Below are positions 42,034 through 53,480 of a stretch of 64,000 bases of DNA, in pieces (position 1 is the stretch's first letter; every line of letters starts with the position of its first letter). Location of the stretch: the NCBI RefSeq assembly GCF_025398335.1, contig NZ_JAODOO010000016.1, forward strand, positions 33,816-97,815, read 5' to 3'. Source of the stretch: Clostridium sp. CX1 (GTDB lineage Bacteria; Bacillota; Clostridia; Clostridiales; Clostridiaceae). Under the pieces are notes generated by a model. That model saw only the letters and a program-made list of their open reading frames with translations. It searched no databases and had not been told where the DNA came from. The position numbers were made by a program, and so were the translations under genes.

Positions 42034-43458
42034 TTGAAAACTACTCTCTATTGGTTATTTTTAATTAACGCAATAGTATCTATATTTATAATTATATTAG
42101 AAAGGAAAAATCCAGAAAAAACTATTGCTTGGCTGCTAGTTTTTATTTTATTTCCTCCTATAGGTTTTTTTCTATATATATTCCTAGGACGAAACTGGAA
42201 AAAGCATAAACTTCATAATGAAACCAATATAAATGTGGAAAGACTAATCTATGAGGCAATAAAAAATGTAAAAAATAACAGTTACACTACTTTAATCGAA
42301 TTACTCTCAAAAAACAGTGAGTCCCCTCTTTTTAAAGACAATAGTATCAAAATCTTTAAAGATGGTACAGAAAAATTCGAATCATTAAAGGAAGAACTGT
42401 TAAAAGCTAAAAATCATATTCATATGGAATACTATATTGTAAAAAGTGATGGTATAGGTAGTGAAATAAAAGAAATTCTTATAAAGAAATCTTTAGAAGG
42501 AGTGAAAGTAAGATTAATATTTGATAGAGTAGGCTGTATAAAGTTAAAAAAATCCTACATCACAGAACTTAAAGAAGCGGGAGTAGATATAGTTCAATAC
42601 TCTTATTTCTTAGCACCTTTGCTTAGGTATATTAATACTCAAATTAATTATCGAAACCATAGAAAAATTGTAGTAATAGATGGCCAGGTTGGCTTTGTTG
42701 GAGGTATAAATATAGGAGATGAGTATATAGGAAAAAGTAAATTTGGATACTGGAGAGACACTCACATTATGGTAAAAGGTGATTTCGCCTATGGTCTTCA
42801 AGCAGTATTTTTAGATGATTTTGCAACTATAAAGTCAGCCAATAAGGAAGAGTTTTCCTACGGAGACAATTTCGAAGATTTTTTTCCCCAAACCAAGTAT
42901 GGCAACGGAAAACTAATGCAATTAGTAAAAAGTGGACCTGATTCAGAATTTCCAGCAATCGAGCAGGCAGTTTTAAAAATGATAAGTATGGCACAGGACC
43001 ATATTTATATAACAACTCCTTATTTTATCCCAAGTGAAAGCATCTTAAATGCTTTAAAAATTGCTGTACTAAGCGGCGTTAGTGTTCATATTTTATTTCC
43101 TGGAAAATATGATCACCTCCTAGTTCATTATGCTTCAAGAACATATCTAGAAGATTTAGCTAGAAATGGGGTAAAGATATATTTTTATGACTATAATGGA
43201 TTTATCCACGGGAAAACTACTTCTATAGATGGAAAGATATGTACAATAGGCACTGCTAATATGGATATAAGAAGCTATGTATTAAACTATGAAATCAACG
43301 CTGTAATTTACGATGAGGAAACTACAGAAGAACTGGAAAATTTATTTTTTGAGGACTTGAAAAGAAGCAAAAGGATAACAGAAGACTTTTTTAACAATCT
43401 TTCTCCAATTACAAAAGCCTTTGAAGCCTTCTGCAGAATGTTTTCATCACTATTATAA
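42034..43458 (+). CDS. cls: Cardiolipin synthase (phospholipase D family)
   Basis: 474 residues. Two N-terminal membrane segments (about 4-24 and 33-52) and two PLD domains with HxK(x)4D motifs: HRKIVVIDGQVGFVGGIN and HGKTTSIDGKICTIGTANMD. Joins two phosphatidylglycerols to cardiolipin and glycerol at the membrane. Length and architecture match bacterial ClsA. The start is TTG with a strong AAGGAGGTGG; no other start has an RBS. Monocistronic. Confidence 0.94.
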   Translation: MKTTLYWLFLINAIVSIFIIILERKNPEKTIAWLLVFILFPPIGFFLYIFLGRNWKKHKLHNETNINVERLIYEAIKNVKNNSYTTLIELLSKNSESPLFKDNSIKIFKDGTEKFESLKEELLKAKNHIHMEYYIVKSDGIGSEIKEILIKKSLEGVKVRLIFDRVGCIKLKKSYITELKEAGVDIVQYSYFLAPLLRYINTQINYRNHRKIVVIDGQVGFVGGINIGDEYIGKSKFGYWRDTHIMVKGDFAYGLQAVFLDDFATIKSANKEEFSYGDNFEDFFPQTKYGNGKLMQLVKSGPDSEFPAIEQAVLKMISMAQDHIYITTPYFIPSESILNALKIAVLSGVSVHILFPGKYDHLLVHYASRTYLEDLARNGVKIYFYDYNGFIHGKTTSIDGKICTIGTANMDIRSYVLNYEINAVIYDEETTEELENLFFEDLKRSKRITEDFFNNLSPITKAFEAFCRMFSSLL

Positions 43459-43474
43459 GAAGTATTATGGGACA

Positions 43475-43515
43475 CAAAAATTTGAAGCACCAGTGTTCAG
43501 TGCTTCAAATTTTTG
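43475..43515. terminator. Terminator between convergent cls and fbp
   Basis: CAAAAATTTGAAGCAC / TGCTTCAAATTTTTG hairpin, symmetric with A- and T-rich ends; can end transcription from both sides. Confidence 0.85.
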
Positions 43516-43533
43516 TATCGCATAAAACTGCTT

Positions 43534-45537
43534 TTATGATACTATTTCCTCACTACCTTCTTTAATAAGTCCTTTTCTATAAGCTATTAAAAGCTTTTCT
43601 AAATCAGCTACTCTTTCTCTTAAGCCTACTCCTACATCAGTATCTGCAACTCTCTTTCGTGCAACTACATGTTCTAATATTCTAGTAGAGGAGATGATAT
43701 CCTTGTCCTCTTGAACCGCCCTTTTAATAGCTGCAAATGGTTCGTGGGATGTAAGCAACAGACCATAGGAATTATAAATTAGTGTATATCCTGCAATCCC
43801 TGTTTGTGGTTGATAAGCTTTACAAAAGCCCCCATCAATAACAAGAAGCCGTCCATTTGCTTTAATAGGACTCTCCCCTTCCTTAGTTTTTACAGGAATA
43901 TGTCCATTAATAATATGGGAAGTATTAGGATTAAGATTAAACTCAGATAAAATATTCTTGCATACCTGTTCATTATCTCTATATTTATAATAATAATCTT
44001 TTTCCTCATAATGAGTGGATTTATCGTCAATGAAATATCTTTCAAAGGTAGTCATTCTCTTCTTCCCAAATACAGGTGAATCTGGTCCACACCATAAATA
44101 CCACATCATGTCCATTCCGTATTTCTTCAATTTAATGTCATCTTTGAAGAAATAGGAATCTCTTGCAACCCTGTCAATTCTATCCAAAAGTGCCTTACCA
44201 CTATATTTTATAGTTCCTATTTTTACTTCTTTAAAGCTTCCATCTTCTTTTAAAGGTATACATCCATGGAATAAAAGATTAGAATTATAAGTTAAATACA
44301 TACTTCCTTTACTATATAAAAACTTAATATGTCTCTGTAATTTTTCACTGTTAACAAAAGATGCTGTTAGCTTTTTAAGTAAATCTTCTTCTCTCTCAGT
44401 TAACTTATAAGGATCGCTCCAATCAACAGTTGGAAACACTATATCATTAAGTTTATAATTTTTTCCGTATAACTGGATTTCTTCGGTTTCCACATTTATT
44501 TTATCTAAAAGCAATCTGTCATCCATTTGAAACTCTGGATGCCTTTTAATAATATGACCTTCTACTTTAAATTGAAGCAAAGAAATAGCCTTATGCATCT
44601 TAGCAAGAAGATTTAATTCATTTTCACTTACATTCTTGTCTAATGTTTTAGATACAAAGCCCTTGCAAGAATCATCATTGTAAAACTCCATAGCAAAGGT
44701 AGCTAAAGGTAGTAGATTAATGCCATATCCATCTTCAATAGTTCTGAGGTTCGCATATCTAAGGGATATTCTAAGTACATTACAGATACAAGCCTCACAG
44801 CCAGCTGCAGCTCCCATCCATAATAAATCATGATTTCCCCACTGTATATCTACTGAGTGATGATCCATTAATGCATCCATTATTATTTCAGCACCAGGTC
44901 CCCTGTCATATATATCTCCTATAATGTGTAATCTATCTACTACTAATCTTTGTATAACGTTAGATATAGCAATGATAAATTCTCCTGCTCTATCTATATC
45001 GATTATAGTTTTTATAATACCATTATAGTACGCCTGTTTATCCACTCTATCATCATGTTCATGAAGCAACTCTTCAATTATATATGCAAAATCTTGAGTT
45101 AAAGCCTTTCTAACTTTCGAACGAGTATATTTTGAACATATATTTTTGCACAAATCAATTAGTTGATAAAGAGTTATTTTATACCAGTCCTCAAGATTAG
45201 TTTCCGTTTGCTTAATCAGCTCTAACTTTTGTTCTGGATAGTAAATTAATGTTGCAAGACTAGACTTTTGCTCTTCCCTAAGTGAATTTCCAAACACATC
45301 GTCAATCTTTCTTTTTATCACACCTGAAGCATTTCTAAGCATATGGGTAAAGGACTCATATTCACCATGAACATCAGTCATAAAATGCTCTGTTCCTTTG
45401 GGCAAGTTTAAAATCGCCTGAAGGTTAATTATTTCCGTACTAGCAACTGAAATTGTTGGATATTGCTTAGATAATAATTGCAAATATCTTAAATCTTTTT
45501 CTATTAAATCCAAATTATTTTCATCATAGAAAATCAT
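43534..45537 (-). CDS. fbp: Class III fructose-1,6-bisphosphatase
   Basis: 667 residues, the class III (Firmicutes YydE/Fbp) enzyme of gluconeogenesis that hydrolyses fructose-1,6-bisphosphate. The fold is that of metallophosphoesterases: [48 protein letters not shown] and [13 protein letters not shown] contain the metal ligands. ATG follows GGAGAT. Monocistronic. The 45538-46076 stretch upstream is non-coding; it holds a 12-bp inverted repeat (45918-45964) and nothing else I can support. Confidence 0.95.
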   Translation of the reverse strand: MIFYDENNLDLIEKDLRYLQLLSKQYPTISVASTEIINLQAILNLPKGTEHFMTDVHGEYESFTHMLRNASGVIKRKIDDVFGNSLREEQKSSLATLIYYPEQKLELIKQTETNLEDWYKITLYQLIDLCKNICSKYTRSKVRKALTQDFAYIIEELLHEHDDRVDKQAYYNGIIKTIIDIDRAGEFIIAISNVIQRLVVDRLHIIGDIYDRGPGAEIIMDALMDHHSVDIQWGNHDLLWMGAAAGCEACICNVLRISLRYANLRTIEDGYGINLLPLATFAMEFYNDDSCKGFVSKTLDKNVSENELNLLAKMHKAISLLQFKVEGHIIKRHPEFQMDDRLLLDKINVETEEIQLYGKNYKLNDIVFPTVDWSDPYKLTEREEDLLKKLTASFVNSEKLQRHIKFLYSKGSMYLTYNSNLLFHGCIPLKEDGSFKEVKIGTIKYSGKALLDRIDRVARDSYFFKDDIKLKKYGMDMMWYLWCGPDSPVFGKKRMTTFERYFIDDKSTHYEEKDYYYKYRDNEQVCKNILSEFNLNPNTSHIINGHIPVKTKEGESPIKANGRLLVIDGGFCKAYQPQTGIAGYTLIYNSYGLLLTSHEPFAAIKRAVQEDKDIISSTRILEHVVARKRVADTDVGVGLRERVADLEKLLIAYRKGLIKEGSEEIVS

Positions 45538-45917
45538 ATTGTTTATCTCCTTTAAAGCATTATTACACTAAATTAATGATATACTTTATTTAATTTTCCC
45601 AAACATTTAGTATACTTTATAATACATATTATACAATTAGTATAACATATACGTGCATATAAAAACAATTTAATTTTTGCTTACCTAGCATATAGGTTGC
45701 ATGTTGATTTAACTTTGCAGCTTTCCTTTCTTTGAATTTTCTAAATATTCTAAAACAAGCGTTGATTTTAAATCTTCATATGCTATAATAATTATAGGAA
45801 GTAATGTTTATTGCTTCTTATAGTTTCTAATCCAGCTTATTTAGGACTCTCCCCCTAAATATGTATTGTTATTTCTCAACCCCTTTAAAATATCGAATTT
45901 TAATCTTATAAAAATAG

Positions 45918-45964
45918 AGATTATAATAATTTTGAAAGATCTTATTTTCAACTTATTATAATCT
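45918..45964. repeat. Inverted repeat in fbp upstream region
   Basis: Perfect 12-bp arms AGATTATAATAA (45918-45929) and TTATTATAATCT (45953-45964) separated by 23 bases, in an intergenic region of 580 bases. Not followed by a T-run. Possible operator or RNA hairpin; A/T-only, so chance is possible. Confidence 0.3.
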
Positions 45965-46076
45965 TCAAAATTTCTATATTGGAAATATTATTATCTTTGC
46001 TTTGAAAGCTTTTAGCTTATAAGTAACTATAATATAATTCTAAAGAACCAAATGTATTTAGGATTAGAAGCTAGTT

Positions 46077-46115
46077 AAACAGCTGATTCATACTAATGAA
46101 TCAGCTGTTATTTCA
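46077..46115 (-). terminator. Terminator after chemoreceptor gene
   Basis: AACAGCTGATTCAT/ATGAATCAGCTGTT perfect stem with a four-base loop, close to the minus-strand stop at 46120. Confidence 0.85.
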
Positions 46116-46119
46116 GTAT

Positions 46120-48129
46120 TTATATATTAAATTTATCTGTCTCATCATTAAGCTGCTTTACTACATCATTTAGCTTAAATGTAAATTTAGAAACTTCCTC
46201 AGTGCTTGCCATCATTTCCTGAGAAGATGCTGAAATTTCCTCTGAAGCCGCAGACGTTTCTTCTGCTACTGAAGTTACTTCTTCTATTTTACTTAAAACT
46301 AATTCTTTGGATTTCATAGTTTTTTCTAGAGATACATAAGAGTCATTTACCAATGGTGTTATATTCGATACGGCCTTAATCATATCGTCGAAAGATATAA
46401 TTGTGTTCTTTACAATGTTAACCTGGTTTTCCACCAAGCTTTTAACATCATTTGACGTTGTTATTACCTCTCCAGTTTCACTGCTTATTGAATAAATTAA
46501 TCTTTGTATTTCTTCAGTGGACCCTTTTGATTGTTCAGCGAGTCTTCTTACTTCCTCTGCTACCACCGCAAACCCCTTGCCTGATTCTCCTGCCCTTGCC
46601 GCTTCTATCGCCGCATTAAGAGCTAAAAGATTTGTTTGTTCTGATATTCCATTTATTACCTCTGTTATATTTCCCACCTTTGACACACTGGTATTCAAGC
46701 TGTTAACCTTATCCACCACCATTTCAAAGGATAGCTTTATATCTTGAATTGATTTTAACAAAATATCAATTTGATCTTTTCCAGCTGCCGCCTTATCTCC
46801 AGTAGCATCTGAGCTTTCTTTTACTATGGATATTTTTCTTTCTATATTTTCTAGTTCATCAGATAGACTAGACATATGATTAGCAACCTCAACTAGAGCA
46901 TTGGCCTGCTCTTCTGCTCCCTTAGTTACCTCCTGAATTGCTCCTGCAACTTCACTTGCAGCACCACTCATATGCTCTGCATTCATATTTAGACTTTGTG
47001 CCATATCATTTACATTGGCACTTTGCATTTTTATCATTCCCATGGTTTTTTTAAGACTATCTGACATATTCCTAAAACTTAATGCTAGTACCCCTATTTC
47101 ATCATTACTTTGAATAGATATCTCATTATCAAAATCCCCCTCAGATATCTTCTTTGATACTTGTACTAGTTTCAAAAGCGGATCTATTATTCCCCTAGAT
47201 ATTTTCATCATAATTAATGAGGATATTATAAAAGCAGCTAATGCAATGGCTGAAATTAACATTACTGTATTATATACAGTCTTGGTTACGTTTTCTAGAG
47301 ACAACCCTATATCTATAGCTCCTATATGAGCACCATTTTTATAAACTGGAACTAATACATCATATACTTTTACCTTATCTTTATAAAGGAAAGTTGAAGA
47401 ATGTGTCTTTCCTTCTACTGCTGCTTTTTTACTTCCTTCATCATTGAGTGATATTCCAATTCTATCCTTTTCACTATGAGCTACAGCTTTTAAGTTTTTA
47501 TCTATAAATAATGCATACACTATATTTTTATCCTTAGTTAAATCTTGAATTAAAGTTTGCAGCTGTAGATTTTCACTTAATTTTTGAACTTTATTTGCAA
47601 GTACTCCTATTTGAACCATTCCACCATTTTGGTTTGCTATATAACCATATTTATAGTAGTTGTCACCTACAGAGCTTTTTCTTATAGCTTCCATAAGCTC
47701 TCCCTTCTCATTCTTTAGCACTGAGTTAGAGATATGCTTATCGTCAAATACGAATCCTATATTAGGTTGTAAATTTGAATAAACTATCTTTCCACTAGAA
47801 TCTACAATGTTTATTTCATCAACTTCAAATTGCTTTGCTATAGCTAGTAAATATTCATTATTTACGCTATTAGAGTTAGTTACAATGAAATTTCCTAAAG
47901 TTTTTATTCTAGTGTCTATAGACTCATTTAAAGTATCTATAGCAGCACTGTTTTTCCCAAATTCGCTTGCCAATTGATTTGCCATATTTGCCCCATCATT
48001 CTGCATTTGGCCTATTATTTTGCCTCTAGCGATAGTAATAGCTACTGTAGCTATTATAGCTATAACTATAAACATTATAGTTAAAGGCACTGTTAAAATC
48101 TTTAATTTTATGGATATATTTTTTTTCAT
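46120..48129 (-). CDS. Methyl-accepting chemotaxis protein
   Basis: 669 residues. Membrane segment about 10-32, an extracellular sensing domain of the double-Cache type (about 35-280; [19 protein letters not shown] and [17 protein letters not shown]), second membrane segment about 285-307, HAMP domain (about 308-360; [20 protein letters not shown]), then the signalling domain with [20 protein letters not shown]. No C-terminal CheR pentapeptide. ATG follows GGAAG. Ligand unknown. No che genes are adjacent. The 48130-48517 stretch upstream shows no gene. Confidence 0.92.
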   Translation of the reverse strand: MKKNISIKLKILTVPLTIMFIVIAIIATVAITIARGKIIGQMQNDGANMANQLASEFGKNSAAIDTLNESIDTRIKTLGNFIVTNSNSVNNEYLLAIAKQFEVDEINIVDSSGKIVYSNLQPNIGFVFDDKHISNSVLKNEKGELMEAIRKSSVGDNYYKYGYIANQNGGMVQIGVLANKVQKLSENLQLQTLIQDLTKDKNIVYALFIDKNLKAVAHSEKDRIGISLNDEGSKKAAVEGKTHSSTFLYKDKVKVYDVLVPVYKNGAHIGAIDIGLSLENVTKTVYNTVMLISAIALAAFIISSLIMMKISRGIIDPLLKLVQVSKKISEGDFDNEISIQSNDEIGVLALSFRNMSDSLKKTMGMIKMQSANVNDMAQSLNMNAEHMSGAASEVAGAIQEVTKGAEEQANALVEVANHMSSLSDELENIERKISIVKESSDATGDKAAAGKDQIDILLKSIQDIKLSFEMVVDKVNSLNTSVSKVGNITEVINGISEQTNLLALNAAIEAARAGESGKGFAVVAEEVRRLAEQSKGSTEEIQRLIYSISSETGEVITTSNDVKSLVENQVNIVKNTIISFDDMIKAVSNITPLVNDSYVSLEKTMKSKELVLSKIEEVTSVAEETSAASEEISASSQEMMASTEEVSKFTFKLNDVVKQLNDETDKFNI

Positions 48130-48517
48130 AAAGTTCTTCCTTTCAAAGTTTAATTATACTTTAATTGTCGTAAAAAATTAGATTTTTTTAATATTTTACA
48201 GACAATTTTAATTTTGTAGATGGTAAACTTTATTTGTAATCTTATTAAAACTTAAAATTTTATAGTTCCTTATTTTGATAACATTTTCTCTAGAGAGCCT
48301 TTAGTTCAGTCTCTTCATTAGTTAACTAACATCACTAAGAAAATATTTTCTTCAACATTTTATAATAAAATATTACATTTTTACAAATAGATTTTAGCAC
48401 AGTTCAAAGAGAAAATCACTATTATTTAACTATTTATTTTTATGTATTAAATTTTTAAAATATATCAGATCTCGTAATCAGCAAATAAACTGTCTATATA
48501 AAACTATTTTTCCCAAA

Positions 48518-48553
48518 GCAAAAAGAGCTCTTCAGTTGAACAGCTCTTCTTAA
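48518..48553 (-). terminator. Terminator after pflA
   Basis: AAGAGCTGTTCAACTGAAGAGCTCTTT hairpin followed by TTG, about 40 bases after the pflA stop. Confidence 0.75.
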
Positions 48554-48590
48554 CTTAGGGGATTACCAAAGCCCTTTATTATTATTCCAC

Positions 48591-49307
48591 TTAATTATTT
48601 AACTCTTCTTTTAAAGTATTTTCTAACTCTTTCAAGTCTTCTTCATCCATAGTCTCTACATTCTCCAATTTGTACTCTATGCCAAGTTTTTTATACTTGT
48701 CAACACCTAAAGTATGATATGGAAGAAGTTCTATCTTTTCAACATTTTTTATATTTCTTATCATTCCAGCTAATTTTAAAATATGCTCTTTAGAATCCGT
48801 TATACCTGGTACTATTACATGTCTTATCCAAAGCTTGGTACCTGCCTTTTGCACAGCGTCCAAAAACTCATCAAAACCTCTTTTACTAGCTCCAGTTAAG
48901 TCTTTATAACCTTCGTCAGTAACATGCTTTATATCAAGGAGAACTAAATCTATATATTTTAATATTTCCTCATACCCTCCTCTACCATAGCCTGCGGTGT
49001 CTATGGTAGTATGGATTCCCGCATCCTTGCATAGTTTTAATGTTTCTACTAAAAAATCCGGCTGCATTAAAGGATCTCCACCTGAAAATGTTACTCCGCC
49101 ACCATCCTTAAAATAAGGTTTAAATCTTATAATCTTTTTCACTAATTCCTGTGGTGTTATCTCTGTTCCTCCAGCAAAGATCCATGTATCTGGATTGTGG
49201 CAGTAGGAACATCTTAAAGCACAGCCCTGCATAAACACTACAGTTCTAATTCCAGGCCCATCTACTAAACCCATACTCTCAAAGGAATGTATTCTTCCTA
49301 GTGTCAT
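48591..49307 (-). CDS. pflA: Pyruvate formate-lyase-activating enzyme
   Basis: Radical SAM activase of 238 residues that installs the glycyl radical on PflB. The [4Fe-4S] motif is CALRCSYCHNP (CX3CX2C); also GPGIRTVVFMQG at the start, VTFSGGDPLMQP (GGDP SAM motif) and LVLLDIKHVTDEGY. Lies 149 bases downstream of pflB, on the same strand, with a partial hairpin between that may lower read-through. Confidence 0.95.
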   Translation of the reverse strand: MTLGRIHSFESMGLVDGPGIRTVVFMQGCALRCSYCHNPDTWIFAGGTEITPQELVKKIIRFKPYFKDGGGVTFSGGDPLMQPDFLVETLKLCKDAGIHTTIDTAGYGRGGYEEILKYIDLVLLDIKHVTDEGYKDLTGASKRGFDEFLDAVQKAGTKLWIRHVIVPGITDSKEHILKLAGMIRNIKNVEKIELLPYHTLGVDKYKKLGIEYKLENVETMDEEDLKELENTLKEELNN

Positions 49308-49385
49308 TTTATTATCCTCCCTTTGTAAAATTTAAAATTCGAAAGTTTTCTTAGCAAAACTAAATCTATCGTTAGCTAAAACTTT

Positions 49386-49418
49386 AGCCCGCTGCATTAA
49401 AACAACGGGCCCATCCAT
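49386..49418 (-). terminator. Intercistronic hairpin between pflB and pflA
   Basis: GGCCCGTTGT / GCAGCGGGCT stem with a short A/T loop, 38 bases after the pflB stop. T-run is weak (TAAAGTTTTAG), so partial termination or mRNA processing is likelier than a full stop. Confidence 0.5.
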
Positions 49419-49456
49419 GATGTTATATAATTATAGGGGATACTACAATATACTAA

Positions 49457-51700
49457 CTACATTGTTCCATGGAATGTTCTGCTTATAACTTCTCTTTGCT
49501 GTTCTTTAGTTAGTCTGTTAAAGTGAACAGCATATCCTGAAACTCTTATTGTTAAAGTTGGATATTTTTCTGGATGCTCCATAGCATCTTCTAATGTTTC
49601 TCTTCTAAGAACATTAACATTTAAATGGAAAGCAGCTTGTCCAAAATATCCATCCATCATATTTACAAGGTTATTTATTCTACTTTCTTCATCTTTTCCA
49701 AGAGCATCTGGTATTATGGAGAATGTGTTTGAAACTCCATCTTGGCAGTACTCTCTGTAAGGTATTTTAGCTACTGAGTTAAGTGATGCTAAGGCTCCAT
49801 TCTCATCTCTTCCGTGCATAGGGTTAGCTCCTGGAGCAAAAGCTTCTCCTGCTTTTCTTCCATCTGGAGTTGATCCAGTTTTCTTACCATATACTACGTT
49901 AGATGTTATTGTAAGAACAGAAAGTGAATGTTCTGCATCTCTATAAGTTTTATGCTTCTTAAGTTCAGTAGAGAATTTCTTTGTAACCTCTACAGCTAGG
50001 TCATCTACTCTATCATCATCATTTCCAAACTTAGGGAAATCTCCTTCTATGTTAAAGTCAACAGCTATTCCCTCTTCGTTTCTTACAGGTGTAACCTTAG
50101 CATACTTTATAGCACTTAGTGAGTCTGCTGCAACAGATAATCCTGCTATACCAAATGCCATAAATCTCTTGATATCTGTGTCATGTAAAGCCATTTGTCC
50201 TGCTTCATAAGCATATTTATCATGCATATAGTGAATTGTATTCATTGTATCTACATATAACTCAGCTACGTATTCCATAACTTTGTTGTAGTTTTTCATT
50301 ACCTTATCAAAATCTAGAACTTCATCAGTTATTCTATCTATTCCAGGTACAACTTGGATTAAGCTGCCATCTTTAGCCTTTTTCTTCTCGTCAACTCCAC
50401 CATTTATAGCATAAAGTAATGCTTTAGCAAGGTTTGTTCTTGCGCCGAAGAACTGCATTCTCTTACCAACTTCCATAGCAGATACACAGCAAGCTATAGC
50501 ATAATCATCTCCATATATTGGTCTCATTATATCATCATTTTCGTACTGAATAGCATCAGTTTTTATAGACATTTCTGCACAGTACTTCTTGAAGTTAGCT
50601 GGTAACTTTTCTGACCATAGTACCGTCATGTTTGGTTCTGGTGCTGGTGTTAAATTAGTTAAAGTGTGTAGGAATCTAAAAGCTGTTTTAGTAACAAGCG
50701 GCTTTCCATTTACTCCTACTCCTCCAATTGATTCTGTTATCCAGTTAGGATCTCCTGCAAATAGGTCGTTATATTCTGGAGTTCTTAAATGTCTTACCAT
50801 TCTTAACTTTATAACAAATTGGTCAATTATTTCTTGAGCTTCTTCTTCTGAAATAATTCCACTTTCAAGGTCTCTCTCGATAAATATATCTAGGAAAGTA
50901 GTATTTCTTCCAAGAGACATTGCAGCTCCATTATTTTCCTTAACTGCAGCTAAATATCCAAAGTATAAGAATTGAACTGCTTCTCTAGCATTTTCAGCTG
51001 GGCTTGATATATCAAATCCGTATGACGCAGCCATTTCCTTTAATTCTACCATAGCACGGATTTGCATATTCACTTCTTCTCTAAGTCTTATAATTTCTTC
51101 TGATGAACCTTTTAATTCTTTTAAATCTTTTTTCTTTTGAGCTATTAAGAAGTCTATTCCATAAAGAGCTATTCTTCTATAGTCGCCTATTATTCTTCCT
51201 CTTCCATAAGCGTCTGGAAGTCCTGTAAGTAGTCCTACTGTTCTTGCCTTTCTTGTTTCTTCTGTATAAGCATCAAAAACTCCTTCGTTGTGAGTTTTTC
51301 TGTACTTTTTAAAATTCTTATTTAACTCTTCATCCATCTTAAATCCATAAGCTTCAAGAGATTGTTCTACCATTCTCATTCCACCATATGGGTTCATTAT
51401 TCTCTTTAAAGGGGCGTCTGTTTGAAAACCAACTATTACTTCATTTTCTCTATCAAGGTATCCTGGCTCGAAACTGTTTATACCAGAAAACCTACTAGTT
51501 TCAACATCCATAACACCTTTTTTAATTTCTTCTATTATAAGCGTTTCTGCCTGCTCCCAAACCTTCTTAGTTTTTTCTGTAGGAGATGCTAAAAAACTTT
51601 TGTCTCCTTCATATACTTTATAGTTCTTTTGTATAAAGTCTCTAACATTTATTTCTTCTGTCCATTTACCTTCATTAAAACCCATCCATTGTTTTATCAT
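49457..51700 (-). CDS. pflB: Formate C-acetyltransferase (pyruvate formate-lyase)
   Basis: Glycyl-radical enzyme of 747 residues that converts pyruvate and CoA to acetyl-CoA and formate, central to anaerobic growth. Catalytic Cys pair in [10 protein letters not shown] and the glycyl radical site RVSGYAVHF near the C-terminus. [20 protein letters not shown] and [16 protein letters not shown] are typical. Start is ATG at 51700 (MIKQWMGF), nine bases after AAGGAG; the ATG at 51706 is too close. Upstream 51707-52068 is an A/T-rich promoter region without other features. Confidence 0.96.
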   Translation of the reverse strand: MIKQWMGFNEGKWTEEINVRDFIQKNYKVYEGDKSFLASPTEKTKKVWEQAETLIIEEIKKGVMDVETSRFSGINSFEPGYLDRENEVIVGFQTDAPLKRIMNPYGGMRMVEQSLEAYGFKMDEELNKNFKKYRKTHNEGVFDAYTEETRKARTVGLLTGLPDAYGRGRIIGDYRRIALYGIDFLIAQKKKDLKELKGSSEEIIRLREEVNMQIRAMVELKEMAASYGFDISSPAENAREAVQFLYFGYLAAVKENNGAAMSLGRNTTFLDIFIERDLESGIISEEEAQEIIDQFVIKLRMVRHLRTPEYNDLFAGDPNWITESIGGVGVNGKPLVTKTAFRFLHTLTNLTPAPEPNMTVLWSEKLPANFKKYCAEMSIKTDAIQYENDDIMRPIYGDDYAIACCVSAMEVGKRMQFFGARTNLAKALLYAINGGVDEKKKAKDGSLIQVVPGIDRITDEVLDFDKVMKNYNKVMEYVAELYVDTMNTIHYMHDKYAYEAGQMALHDTDIKRFMAFGIAGLSVAADSLSAIKYAKVTPVRNEEGIAVDFNIEGDFPKFGNDDDRVDDLAVEVTKKFSTELKKHKTYRDAEHSLSVLTITSNVVYGKKTGSTPDGRKAGEAFAPGANPMHGRDENGALASLNSVAKIPYREYCQDGVSNTFSIIPDALGKDEESRINNLVNMMDGYFGQAAFHLNVNVLRRETLEDAMEHPEKYPTLTIRVSGYAVHFNRLTKEQQREVISRTFHGTM

Positions 51701-52068
51701 CTGCATTCACTCCTTAATTCTATAAATGAATTATCCCTATTTTAATTCCTTCATTTATACTTTAATCAATTACGACTTTTTCTTATCTTATGAGTCTATT
51801 ATATACTATTTTGAAATCTGTATCAATAGTTTTTTTGTTTATTTTTAAGATTTTATAATGCAATTCACCACAGTTCGATAAGCTGTATTACTTTTTATAA
51901 TCTTCTGTATTAGTCTGAATTTTTCTATTCTATCTCTTTAAATTTGTCCCCATTATATGACATTAATTCTTTTATTATATTTAATTTTACATATTTCATT
52001 ACAAACTATTAAAAAATAATACTTATTTCAAAAAATAAATTATCCACGTAATATTCTTTTAGCAAAAT

Positions 52069-52113
52069 AAGAACCCATTTCCTAACGTCTTTTAAGAAAT
52101 GGGTTCTTATTAG
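52069..52113 (-). terminator. Terminator after PLP enzyme gene
   Basis: AAGAACCCATTTCTTAAAAG... / ...AGGAAATGGGTTCTTA hairpin followed on the minus strand by TTTTGCT, five bases after the stop. Confidence 0.85.
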
Positions 52114-52117
52114 TGTT

Positions 52118-53368
52118 TTACTGCAGTTGACTAACTAATGTTCTTACTGCATTAATAAATAAATCTACTTCCTCTTCACTGTTATAAGGCGCAATTCCTA
52201 CCCTAATCCAACCTTCTGTTTTATTTACATTAAGCTTTTCGGCTAAGGTAGTTGCATAAAAATGCCCATCTCCAGCAAATATAGAATATTCTTCTGACAT
52301 TATTCTGCATACTTCCTTTGAAGACATCCCGTCTATTGTAAAGGCAATAGTGGGAGTTTTTCCAGCCCACTCAGGGGCCTGGTATAAAGTTACTCTTTCT
52401 AATTTACTTAATCTTTTTCTAATCTTACTAGCTAATCTATTCTCGTAATCTTCTATTTTTTTAAAGCCTGATATTATTTTTTCTCTCCGTGTTTCTCCTG
52501 TGCCAAGAGATGCTATAAATTCAATAGCTGGCTTTATGCCGGCTATTCCTTCATGACTTTGAGTACCAGTTTCTAATTTATCGGGAATATAAGATGGAGC
52601 TGGTTCTAACTTATAGGAGTTTAAGCTTCTGAATAGATTTTCTTTAATTACTGCTATACCTATATGTGGTCCAAAGAATTTATAAGCTGAACATAGTAAA
52701 ATATCTGCTCCTAACTCATCACGATTAATTGAAAAATGGGGTGCGGCATGAACAGCATCCACTACTACAATAGCGTTAACTGCTCTTGCACGAGATGATA
52801 CTATTTGAACTTCATTTATTGTGCCTACAGCATTGGAAGCAAGTCCTATGGCTATAAGACGAGTTTTATCCGTTATAATAGAACCAAGAGTAGTAAAATC
52901 TAAAGTAAGAGTATCCTTATTTACTTTTAACCAATTTACTATCATTCCTTTTTCCTTTGCAATAGCTAACCAAGGATCTACATTTGCTCTATGATCTGAC
53001 TCACAAAGAACTATCTCATCTCCTTTTCGCCAATTGCGCCCAAGAGCCCTAGAAATTGAAAACTCTAAACTTGTAGCATTTGCTCCAAAGGCCACTTCCT
53101 TTGACTTTGCTCCAAACATATCTGCAATTGCTTCCTTTGCTTCTCTTATTAATTCTTCTGTTTCTCTACTAGTTGGGAACTGACCATGAAGATTTGCACT
53201 ACCACTAGACATATAGTTTGATATTGCTTGAATTGAAGTGTCAACTACCTGTGAACCTCCAGGTCCGTCTAAATAAACAGCCAGTTTACCATTATAGATT
53301 CTTCTTAAAGCCGGAAACTGTTTGCGTATTTCGCTTACAGGAAAAGTATAGGAATGACTTACAAGCAT
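52118..53368 (-). CDS. Cysteine desulfurase-like PLP enzyme (class V aminotransferase)
   Basis: 416 residues of the class V aminotransferase fold. The PLP lysine is in CSAYKFFGPHIG; other marks are VAFGANATSLEFSISRALG, IVLCESDHRANVDPW, VVDAVHAAPHF and GTQSHEGIAGIKPAIEF. It belongs to the cysteine-desulfurase-like subfamily that is separate from IscS and SufS, with no clear active-site Cys loop of IscS. No Fe-S assembly gene is adjacent. ATG about ten bases after AGGAGG. Reaction not certain; isopenicillin-epimerase-like activity is the alternative. Confidence 0.78.
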   Translation of the reverse strand: MLVSHSYTFPVSEIRKQFPALRRIYNGKLAVYLDGPGGSQVVDTSIQAISNYMSSGSANLHGQFPTSRETEELIREAKEAIADMFGAKSKEVAFGANATSLEFSISRALGRNWRKGDEIVLCESDHRANVDPWLAIAKEKGMIVNWLKVNKDTLTLDFTTLGSIITDKTRLIAIGLASNAVGTINEVQIVSSRARAVNAIVVVDAVHAAPHFSINRDELGADILLCSAYKFFGPHIGIAVIKENLFRSLNSYKLEPAPSYIPDKLETGTQSHEGIAGIKPAIEFIASLGTGETRREKIISGFKKIEDYENRLASKIRKRLSKLERVTLYQAPEWAGKTPTIAFTIDGMSSKEVCRIMSEEYSIFAGDGHFYATTLAEKLNVNKTEGWIRVGIAPYNSEEEVDLFINAVRTLVSQLQ

Positions 53369-53480
53369 TGTTTCGTATGCCTCCTTTGAATAGCTTTGAT
53401 TGAGAGCATCTTAATTAGTACTTTGAGTACTATATCATTATGATTTTTTTTCAATGAACATTCCAACTTTCTAAAACTTT

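Noticed and set aside
45538..46076. Search for a riboswitch or small gene in the fbp upstream gap
   Set aside because: Only an A/T-only inverted repeat was seen; no frame with an RBS and no terminator in leader position.
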